The notes under the pieces: generated by a model
What the model was told of the DNA's origin: nothing
The model's database searches: none
Seen by the model: the letters and a program-made list of their open reading frames with translations, nothing else
Source: Bog-473 sp963701955
GTDB lineage: Bacteria > Actinomycetota > Acidimicrobiia > Acidimicrobiales > RAAP-2
Assembly (NCBI GenBank): GCA_963701955.1
Contig: OY969694.1
Span: 2,604,001-2,668,000, forward strand
DNA: 64,000 bases
Reading direction: 5' to 3'
Part shown: positions 57,636 to 64,000 of the stretch, in pieces
Numbering within the stretch: position 1 is the first letter of the stretch
Layout: each line of letters starts with the position of its first letter
Position numbers and translations under genes: made by a program

Positions 57636-59261
57636 ATGACTGACGCCAAAGTGAGCAAGGGCGGGATCGCAATCGTCGCCTTGGCCTCAGCCCAGTTCCT
57701 CATGGTGCTGGACCAATCGGTGATGAACGTGTCGATCAGCTCGCTGGTCCACGACTTCCACACGACGGTCACCACGATCCAGGCCGTGATCACCCTGTAC
57801 TGCCTGGTCATGGCCATGCTCATCCTCACCGGGGCCAAGATCGGCGACATGATCGGTCGCCGACGGGCGTTCGTCATCGGTTTGATCATTTACGCCTGCG
57901 GCTCGTTGTTGACCGCGCTCTCGCAGTCCGTGGCCACGCTTGCCCTGGGATGGTCGGTTCTCGAGGGCATCGGTGCGTCGCTCGTCTTCCCTGCGCTCGC
58001 GGCCTTGATTGCCGGCAACTTCGAGGGAACTCGACGCAAGGCTGCCTACGCGGTCATCGGTGGTGTCGCTGGAGCTGGCATCGCCGTCGGCCCGATCGTG
58101 GGTGGGTGGGCCACGACGGTGCTCACCTGGCGAGTCGTGTTCATCGGTGAGGTCTTCATTGCTGCCTTCATCCTGATCATGACGCGCAAGGTGGCGGATG
58201 CTCCTCGCCCGGATCCGCCCCCGAAGCTCGACGTCGTCGGTTCGGTGCTGTCGGCCGCCGGCCTGGGGGTCTTTGTCTTCGGCGTTCTGGAGTCGAGCAC
58301 GTGGGGATGGCTCAAACCCAAGAACTCGCCGATCACCATCTTTGGCTTCTCGCTCACCATCTTCGTTATCGCGGCCGGATGTGTTCTGCTCTGGGGGTTC
58401 GTCGCGTGGCAGCGACACCGCGAAGCGACAAAGCGCGATCCACTCGTCCACCTCTCGTTGGCGAAGATCCCACCCGTCCGATCCGGCGTCATTGGGCTGT
58501 TCAGCCAGAACCTGATCCTTATGGGTACCTTCTTCGTGGTCCCCCTGTACCTCCAGCTGGTGCTCGGACTCAGTGCGCTCGAGACCGGGATCAAGATGCT
58601 GCCCATCTCGGTCACCATGTTCGTCACGGCCGCACTCGGCGCAAGGCTCTCGAGCCGGTTCTCGGTGCGCGCGATCGTCAGGACCGGGCTCGTCGTGACC
58701 GTTGCCGGAGTGCTCATCCTGCTCTCGACCATCAAGCCCACTCTCGCCAACGCCGGATTCGCCCTCGGCATGGCCGTCTTGGGCATTGGAATGGGCCTGA
58801 TGATTTCCCAGCTCGGCAATGTCATCCAGTCATCGGTCGAAGAGTCGGGCCGTAGCGAGGCAGGCGGATTGCAGTTCACGGGCCAGCAGCTCGGCTCGGC
58901 TCTCGGGGTGGCGTTCATCGGCGCCATCGTGCTCACGGGACTCACCAGCACCTTCATCTCCAATGTCCAGCACGATCCCCGCGTGAGTGCCGACGTGTCA
59001 GCGCAGGTGGGAGTCGAGGCGGGCTCCGGGCTCAATTTCGTGTCCTCGACACAGATCGAGAGCGCTGGGAAGAAAGCGGGCCTTGACCAGCCGACCACGG
59101 CGGCCCTGGTGGACGACTACGAGACGGCCCAGCTCCGATCGCTCAAAGCGGGTCTTTTGGGTGCTGCTCTCCTCGCCCTCATCGCCCTCGGATTCACGAG
59201 AGAGCTACCCCATTCCCGGCCTGACCGTCGGAAGGCCACGGCGACGCCTGTGGCCCATTGA
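57636..59261 (+). CDS. MFS transporter, DHA2 (EmrB/QacA) type
   Basis: Intact, 541 residues from ATG 57636. Fourteen helices: FLMVLDQSVMNVSISSLVHD (motif D1), AKIGDMIGRRRAFVIGL (motif A), AGAGIAVGPIVGGWATTVLT (motif C), MLPISVTMFVTAALGARLS. Drug or metabolite efflux by proton antiport. A large loop of about 50 residues before the last helix (SADVSAQVGVEAGSGLNFV) is typical. It lies 129 bp after the DUF1269-type gene; no terminator is obvious between them, so it may belong to the same unit. Confidence 0.9.
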   Translation: MTDAKVSKGGIAIVALASAQFLMVLDQSVMNVSISSLVHDFHTTVTTIQAVITLYCLVMAMLILTGAKIGDMIGRRRAFVIGLIIYACGSLLTALSQSVATLALGWSVLEGIGASLVFPALAALIAGNFEGTRRKAAYAVIGGVAGAGIAVGPIVGGWATTVLTWRVVFIGEVFIAAFILIMTRKVADAPRPDPPPKLDVVGSVLSAAGLGVFVFGVLESSTWGWLKPKNSPITIFGFSLTIFVIAAGCVLLWGFVAWQRHREATKRDPLVHLSLAKIPPVRSGVIGLFSQNLILMGTFFVVPLYLQLVLGLSALETGIKMLPISVTMFVTAALGARLSSRFSVRAIVRTGLVVTVAGVLILLSTIKPTLANAGFALGMAVLGIGMGLMISQLGNVIQSSVEESGRSEAGGLQFTGQQLGSALGVAFIGAIVLTGLTSTFISNVQHDPRVSADVSAQVGVEAGSGLNFVSSTQIESAGKKAGLDQPTTAALVDDYETAQLRSLKAGLLGAALLALIALGFTRELPHSRPDRRKATATPVAH

Positions 59262-59327
59262 CGTGGCGAGCCCGGGCACCCGCTCGATGGAGGGCCTGGC
59301 ACCTCGAGCTGCCCGGATAACGACGGG

Positions 59328-59386
59328 CAGCTTTCCCCTAGGTGAATCCGGCGGCAGGTGATGACAGTTCGCCTACATGGGTGTGA
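59328..59386 (+). promoter_or_regulatory. Shared upstream element, copy 2
   Basis: 59 bp differing from copy 1 (56813-56871) at two positions only, although the DNA on both sides is different. It ends 46 bp before the likely start of the DUF2252 gene. The 170-bp gap 59262-59431 holds no gene. Confidence 0.75.
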
Positions 59387-59431
59387 CTGTCTATACAGCA
59401 CACCGAAAAGAGAAGAAATGACACACAGCTG

Positions 59432-60827
59432 TTGAGCACCCGACCCATAAGGAGCGTGCCGCAAAGCGGTAAGGCTGCCCGGGAAGAGTTGCCACGTGAA
59501 CGCCATGCTGAATGGTCGATCGCCCAGCGAAAGCAAACGCCCCTCGATCTCTTGGCGGAGCAGGCGACGACTCGCGTTCCAGAGCTCGTGCCGATCCGTT
59601 ACGGGCGGATGGCGGCGACGCCGTTTACCTACTACCGGGGCGCTGCGCTACCGATGGCCGCCGACCTGTCCACCGGGCCACGTACAGGTCTCGATGTCCA
59701 ACTGTGCGGCGACGCCCACCTGTGCAACTTCGGAGGCTTTGCCTCGCCCGAAAGGGATCTGCTCTTCGACGTCAACGACTTCGACGAGACGGCCCCGGGA
59801 CCCTTCGAATGGGATCTCAAGCGCTTGGGCGCCAGCTTGGAGATCGCCGCCCGCAGCCGCGACTTCCCGGCCAAGGAGGGTCGGAAATTGGTCACGAACT
59901 CGATGTGCTCCTATCGCGAAGCCATGCGTGAGTTCGCCGGCATGTCCAACCTGGAGGTGTGGTATTCCCACCTGGACATGGCCGGCATCGTCCAACGGTG
60001 GGGCTCCGAAGTCAGCACCAAGGTGCTTGCGGGATTTCAGAAGACTGCCGCCAAGGCGGAATCAAAGGATCAGCTCAAGGCTCGAGACAAGCTCACCGAG
60101 GTGGTCGACGGCGAGTTGCGGTTCCGGAGCGATCCTCCGTTGCTGGTCCGGGTGAGCGATCTCTACGGCGACACCGACGCTGGGCAGATCAGGCACACGA
60201 TTCACGAGGGCATTCGCTCGTATCGACAGACCCTCAATGGGGACCGTCGTCACCTGCTCGAGTCATACGAGCTGGTGGACGTGGCCCGCAAGGTCGTCGG
60301 AGTCGGAAGTGTCGGCACACGGGCCTGGGTCGCTCTCTTTGTGGGAAACGATGCCGGCGACACGCTCATCCTGCAGATGAAGGAGGCCGAAGCTTCGGTG
60401 TTGGAGCGCTTCTGCACCAAGAGCGCGTTCAAGAACCATGGCCAGCGGGTCGTCGAAGGGCAACGGTTCATGCAGGCATCGAGCGACATCTTCCTCGGCT
60501 GGCATCGAGTCGCGAAAGGATTCGACGGCAATCCTCACGACTACTACTTCCGCCAGCTGTGGGATTGGAAGGTCTCCGCCGACGTGGACAACATGGCTCC
60601 GGAGGCTCTTCTGGTCTACGCGAAAATGTGTGGCTGGGCACTGGCCCGGGCTCACGCCCGATCCGGTGACCGGGTGGCCATCGCTTCGTACCTCGGGTCT
60701 GGTGACGCCTTCGACCGGGCGATCGCCGACTTCGCCGTCTGCCTACGCCGACCAGAATGCGCTTGACCACCAAGCGCTCGTCGACGCCATCGCCGACGGC
60801 TCGGTGCAGGCAGAACTCGGTATCTAG
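59432..60827 (+). CDS. DUF2252-family protein
   Basis: About 465 residues. Start uncertain: TTG 59432, GTG 59456, or ATG 59418 (best spaced from AGAGAAGA but closed by TGA after five codons unless an indel is assumed). Motifs of the family: YRGAALPMAADLSTGPRTGL, VQLCGDAHLCNFGGFASPER (the HGD-like CGDAHLxNFG), FDVNDFDETAPGPFEWDLKR, LQMKEAEASVLERF, GWALARAHARSGD. The architecture recalls aminoglycoside-phosphotransferase/kinase-like folds (GDAHxxNF and DFD as catalytic and metal sites). A frame change near 60744 moves to YADQNALDHQALVDAIADG, the usual C-terminus. Under the shared element, copy 2. Confidence 0.85.
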
Positions 60828-60960
60828 TCCCAACTGCGGAAGGAGAAGGAGGTTGACATCTGCAATTCAGCAGACCACTTGAAAGCACAGACGAGAGCGC
60901 CGTTGGTCCTACCCAAACGGGACTGACGAGCTGCCCCACCTATTGAATCTGGAGGAAATC

Positions 60961-61201
60961 ATGCTTCTTCGCGTATACCTATCCGTTACTGAGCATCATT
61001 TGGACGCTTCTGGTCTTTGCCGGGCTCGTCCTCTGGGTATTCATCGTCATCTGGGCGTTCATCGACAACTTCCGGCGTCGGGACCATGGCGGTGTCGCCA
61101 AAGCCCTGTGGTTCGTCTTCATCGTCTTCGTTCCCGTTATCGGCGTGATCGCGTACCTCATCGCGAAGCCAGCTGCCGAGGAACTAGTAGTCATGACGTA
61201 G
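60961..61201 (+). CDS. Small two-helix membrane protein (PLDc_N type)
   Basis: ATG 60961 behind GGAGGAAA. Removing one T from the TTCTTC at 60964-60969 gives MLLAYTYPLLSIIWTLLVF, then GLVLWVFIVIWAFIDNFRR, DHGGVAKALWFVFIVFVPVI and GVIAYLIAKPAAEE, the standard hairpin of the phospholipase-D-nuclease N-terminal family, to TAG 61199-61201. About 80 residues. The conserved RRxDxxGxxKALW loop is complete. Role unknown, often stress-linked and envelope-associated. It follows the DUF2252 gene by 133 bp. Confidence 0.75.
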
Positions 61202-61346
61202 GGCGCATCAACGTGGCATCGAAGTCACTGATAAATCGGTGGACCGTCCTTGCTTTCAAAGGGAAGAGCTGGGATTGACGCCGCCGGCCGATGAGTGACG
61301 CGCAGGAGAGGTCATTGGGACCGGTTGGGGCATGTTCCATTTCTGC

Positions 61347-61366
61347 GTGGGCACGTTGTGGGCACG
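61347..61366. repeat. Paired GTGGGCACG repeat near tRNA-Phe
   Basis: GTGGGCACG at 61347-61355 and 61358-61366, an 11-bp period, 145 bp from the 3' end of the tRNA-Phe gene. It is the same pattern as at 48116 and 51855. It lies in the 309-bp gap 61202-61510, which contains no gene I can support. Confidence 0.55.
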
Positions 61367-61510
61367 ACTGGCCGATCGCAATCACCCATTCAGGCCTCTG
61401 CTGCGGACGATGCGGACACGAGCCGCGTCGACCTCACGCATATGCATCGCGAGGTCCTGGCCAGGAAATCGACGTCTCGCTTGAGGGCGAGCCCTGGTCA
61501 GGCTCTCCGG

Positions 61511-61583
61511 TGGTCGGGACCGGCGTCGATCCGGTGACCTCACGCTTTTCAGGCGCGCGCTCTACCAACTGAGCTACCCGACC
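61511..61583 (-). tRNA. tRNA-Phe (GAA)
   Basis: 73 bases with a complete cloverleaf: acceptor GGTCGGG/CCCGACC, D arm GCTC...GAGC, anticodon stem CGCGC/GCGTG with loop CTGAAAA (anticodon GAA), T stem ACCGG/CCGGT and discriminator A. CCA is not encoded. The T loop reads ATCGACG instead of the usual TTCGANN, a minor oddity. Partial copies of its 3' end occur at 51686, 48192 and 39363, so this is the probable integration target of the region to its left. Confidence 0.95.
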
Positions 61584-61629
61584 GGGTAACCGGGCTCCCA
61601 CCGCCCGAAGGCGGCCCGGAACTCGGTGG

Positions 61630-61704
61630 CGGACCTGACGGGATTTGAACCCGCGACCTCCGCCTTGACAGGGCGGCGTGCACTCCGAGCTGCACCACAG
61701 GTCC
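61630..61704 (-). tRNA. tRNA-Asp (GTC)
   Basis: 75 bases, acceptor GGACCTG/CAGGTCC, anticodon stem CCGCC/GGCGG with loop CTGTCAA (anticodon GTC), T arm GCGGG TTCAAAT CCCGT and discriminator G, followed by an encoded CCA (complement of 61627-61629). It stands 46 bp upstream of tRNA-Phe in the same direction, so the two are probably one transcript. The gap 61705-61816 shows no gene. Confidence 0.95.
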
Positions 61705-61816
61705 GTGGCAATGGCCATCCCGCTCCCCGGTCCGGATCAACCCGGCCGCTGAGCAGCCCTTCACTCTAGCCCGTCCCGGGTTCGGCCCCACCCTCGGGAG
61801 AGAGCCTCCGGCAGGC

Positions 61817-62573
61817 CTACGGCGTGGCGGCCCGCAGGGTGGTCACGCCGGCTTCGAAGGCCGAGTACCTGGCTTCGTCGAGCGCGGCGGCGAGGGCCGA
61901 GGCGCAGAGGCGGTCGGTGATCTCCTCGGCCTCGTCGTGCCGCTGCTTGATGGCGGCGAAATCCGGGAACGGCTCCGACCACCCGAAGAACTTCGCCTGG
62001 CCCGGGCCCTCATTGGTCAGGATGGCCTCCAAGCGGTGAGAGTCCGACGGCGGTCGTGGCGACCAGATGGACCCCGCCCCGCCACTCGCGCAGGATCTGC
62101 ATCAGTTGCGCGGCTTGCCCTGCGGCGGATTCGGCCCGGGTGGCGTTCCGCCATCCGACGAAGAGCGGGAATGGCCGATCCCTTCGAGCCCGTCGACGAG
62201 TTCCGCGGTGACGGCGACGATCTCCTCGATCCCTTCCACGTCGCCGTAGTGCTTCTCGCCCCACTTCCCGTGCGCCTCCGCCATGCGCGCCGCCGCGCCC
62301 GCTGGCGCCGGCGACGCCGACACCCTCGGAGAACATGGCGTGCACCGTGTTCGGCTCGAACCACCCGAAGGCGGACGTCACGACGTCCGCACCGACATCG
62401 CCGAGCATGCCGCCCCGACCGGCGAAGTAGAAGGCGAACGGGTTGGACCATCCCCACTCGGCGGCCCAACCCGCGATGTCGGGGCTGAGGTAGGCGGCGG
62501 TGCCGATGTCGTGGATGGGGACCGACGTCGCCTTGACGACGGCGAGCGCGGCATCGTGCTCATGTGCGCCCAT
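61817..62573 (-). CDS. SCO6745-family protein (frame broken)
   Basis: ATG 62571-62573 (MGAHEHDAALAVVK). Family pattern: VPIHDIGTAAYLSPDIAGW, NPFAFYFAGRGGMLGDVGAD, VVTSAFGWFEPNTVHAMF; then, over frame changes near 62300, 62165 and 62035, WGEKHYGDVEGIEEIVAV, LMQILREWRGGVHLVATTAV and ILTNEGPGQAKFFGWSEPFP. The GRGGMLGDV and FGWFEP segments are diagnostic. Function unknown; a helix-turn-helix-like fold has been suggested for the family. About 252 residues. Confidence 0.78.
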
Positions 62574-62591
62574 ATGGGGTCCTCCCTTGGA

Positions 62592-63135
62592 TCAGCTCGA
62601 TTCGAGCGGGATGGATGACGTCGTGCGCAGGACGCGTCGCATGCCGGGAATCGTTCCGACGACGGCCTCCATGAGCCGAGCCAGATCGGTCACGACCGTG
62701 TCCAGGTGCGTGAATCGGTCATCGAGCAGGCCGACGACACTCGAGAGCTCCGGCGAGACCTCCTGCAGGGACCGGGTGGCCTTGGGGAGTTCGTTGGCCA
62801 ATTCGATCGCCACGCCGCTGAGCCGCTCGGTCAGGCCGCGGAGCGCCAGAGGCGGAGTCCGACAGCGACGGGAGTGACGCGTCGAGGATGCCGACGGCCT
62901 GCTCCAGTCCCGAGACGGCGCTCGAGATCCCCAGTGCGGCGAAGTCCATGCCCGTCCCGGCCCTGTTGACGCCGCCCTCGAGCCGTTCGAGCAGCGTCGT
63001 CAGACGGTCCATGCGCTCGGCGACGTTGTTCACGGCTTCGAGCGTGGCCAGGGCCGAGGAGGGAAGACGAATGACCGCTGCCGGGAAACCGATCATCGCC
63101 TCGAGAAACGACGTGAGATTCCACACCTTGATCAT
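62592..63135 (-). CDS. Coiled-coil/amphipathic helical protein, unknown function
   Basis: ATG 63133-63135 (MIKVWNLTSFLEAMIG). A short hydrophobic start (FPAAVIRLPSSALATLEAV) is followed by long amphipathic helices: VAERMDRLTTLLERLEGGVN, LEQAVGILDASLPSLSD; then, after a frame change near 62845, ATRSLQEVSPELSSVVGLLD and LDTVVTDLARLMEAVVGTIP. Seven-residue patterning is clear. No domain recognised; the family resembles small apolipoprotein-like or granule-associated proteins. About 181 residues. It starts 50 bp after the enoyl-CoA hydratase gene ends. Confidence 0.6.
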
Positions 63136-63184
63136 GGGTCGAACGGGGCCAGGTGTCCAGTTCCTGCCTCTCGCTCGGGAGGGG

Positions 63185-63868
63185 TCAGTTCAGCTCTGTC
63201 TCAATGGCCTCGTGCAGCTCGTCGAGCACCGGCTTGCGGACGCGCATCTTGGTGGCGGCGTGTGCGACACGGTCGACCGCACCGAGGTCCTGGGCCACGC
63301 CGAGCGCGACCGACTCGAGGTCGCTGCGCCGACACCACCGTGTCGAGGAGGCCGGCTTCTCTTGCCGTCTGCGGGTCGAACATGTCACCGGTCACGGCGG
63401 CGTGATCGAAATGCGCCGGCGTGAGCCGGTGCCGGGCGAGGACGACGGCGAACCAGGGCAGCGTGAGCCCGATCCGGACCTCGTTGAGCCCCAGCCGGTA
63501 GGGCCCGTCTGCACCGATCCGGGCGTCGGCTGCCATCAGGAGGAACGCGCCCGCCGGAAAGGCATGCCCGGTGCACGCGACGACGACCGGTGCGGGGAAG
63601 GAGAGGATCCGTTCGGCCAAGGACGCGCCGAGCCGGAGGAGGGTGACGCACGTCGGCGCGTGGTCCGCCGAGCGTCTTCAGGTCGAAGCCCGCCGAGAAA
63701 CAGCCCGGCCGCCCCTTCAAGAGCACGACCGTTCCGTCGTGCTCGGCCCGGTCGAAGGCCTCGTGGAGCGACGCGCAGCATGGGGATGGAGAAGACGTTG
63801 ACCTTGCCGTCGTCCATGGTGACGGTGCTGACCAGGTCGGAGCGGGTGTACGTGACGGCGTCTGTCAT
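63185..63868 (-). CDS. Enoyl-CoA hydratase/isomerase-family protein (frame broken)
   Basis: ATG 63866-63868 (MTDAVTYTRSDLVSTVTMD). Crotonase fold: DDGKVNVFSIPML; after a frame change near 63775, VVLLKGRPGCFSAGFDLKTL (oxyanion-hole AGFDL); after one near 63640, APVVVACTGHAFPAGAFLLM and YRLGLNEVRIGLTLPWF, where the glycine-rich second oxyanion segment is altered to GHAFPAG; after another near 63325, the end VRKPVLDELHEAIETELN. About 228 residues, short for the family. It acts on acyl-CoA in fatty-acid or aromatic degradation. It is divergent from a TetR gene that starts at 63976. Confidence 0.8.
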
Positions 63869-63899
63869 GGCACCTCCTGGTGGGGTGGGGCACTTATAG

Positions 63900-63927
63900 T
63901 GAAACAATGTTTCGGAACACTGTTTCA
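63900..63927. promoter_or_regulatory. 28-bp quasi-palindrome, probable TetR operator
   Basis: From TGAAACA at 63900-63906 to TGTTTCA at 63921-63927 the sequence is nearly self-complementary, with inner elements TGTTTC and GGAACA; the half-site GAAACAnTGTTYC occurs twice in overlapping form. It lies between the enoyl-CoA hydratase start (63868) and the TetR-like start (63976), ideal for control of both. Confidence 0.6.
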
Positions 63928-63975
63928 ATATGCGGGGCTCAGCGGTCAAATGACTCCCACGAGCTGCCCTTTCTG

Positions 63976-64000
63976 ATGCCGCGGACCAAGCAGCGCACCC
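63976..64000 (+). CDS. N-terminus of a TetR-family regulator (partial)
   Basis: ATG 63976 opens MPRTKQRT, a common beginning of TetR-family proteins, and runs off the window end after eight residues. The divergent position relative to an enoyl-CoA hydratase gene and the palindrome at 63900-63927 support the call. Nothing more can be seen. Confidence 0.4.

Noticed and set aside
1..64000. CRISPR array, rRNA genes or a phage structural module.
   Set aside because: No regularly spaced 20-40 bp direct repeats, no rRNA-like conserved stretches and no capsid, portal, terminase or tail genes were seen.

Overview
The window is high-GC DNA from an actinobacterium, most likely a member of the Acidimicrobiia or a relative. 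That rests on very high GC with GTG starts, many 1-8 bp gene overlaps, a secreted protein of GYWLVASDGGIFNYGDA repeats, an SCO6745-family protein, a deazaflavin-dependent (Ddn-type) reductase, LLM-class flavin oxidoreductase genes and an aa3-type oxidase locus with CtaG and Sco. This is inference from gene content; no rRNA is present to confirm it.

Layout. 1-16 kb is a dense accessory-catabolism region: cyclase-family hydrolase, Ddn-like reductase, serine hydrolase, epoxide hydrolase, LLM oxidoreductase, zinc alcohol dehydrogenase, SDR, CrtC-like protein, phosphotransferase with a DUF6285 tail, amidase, Old Yellow Enzyme, two DHA2 drug-efflux transporters and an HxlR regulator. 16-20 kb holds a PASTA lipoprotein, a four-helix membrane protein and two glycosyltransferases. 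20-22 kb is a divergent Fur/nickel-cobalt permease pair with a palindrome between them. 22-26 kb holds a GH3 glycosidase, a PadR regulator joined to a membrane domain behind two tandem palindromes, and small exported proteins. 26.7-39 kb is the respiratory locus: TlpA, Sco and a membrane protein on the plus strand converge on a long minus-strand run (two or three small membrane proteins, a second Sco, CtaG-like, degenerate CuA cupredoxin, CtaC, CtaD, CtaE, a 36-residue protein, CtaG). These genes together encode and assemble a cytochrome c oxidase: CtaC/D/E are the core, and Sco, TlpA and CtaG are copper-delivery and thiol-redox assembly factors.

39.4-61.5 kb looks like a composite genomic island. 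Fragments of the 3' end of tRNA-Phe lie at 39.36, 48.19 and 51.69 kb in the same orientation as the intact tRNA-Phe gene at 61.51 kb, and three of the four sites are accompanied by pairs of GGGCACG-type repeats. Base composition is visibly lower in GC here and genes are far less broken. The segments carry a TetR/dehydrogenase/PhyH operon with a divergent carboxymuconolactone-decarboxylase-like gene; an alpha/beta hydrolase; an ECF sigma factor with a membrane partner; a truncated methyltransferase ending at the second fragment; a remarkable 699-residue regulator that fuses the DNA-binding end of an IS630-type transposase to a helical-repeat region and two LuxR HTH domains; and a module around a LAL (MalT-type) regulator in which three transcription units share a ~45-60 bp upstream element. 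No integrase is visible.

61.5-64 kb returns to high GC: tRNA-Phe, tRNA-Asp, an SCO6745-family protein, a coiled-coil protein, an enoyl-CoA hydratase and the first codons of a divergent TetR gene.

Caveat: nearly every gene in 0.5-25 kb and 61.8-64 kb, and several in 27-38 kb, is split by single-base frame changes, often in G/C runs, with the protein continuing in the next frame. I treat these as probable sequencing or assembly indels, give one feature per gene and state the frame breaks; ends of such genes are approximate where noted.
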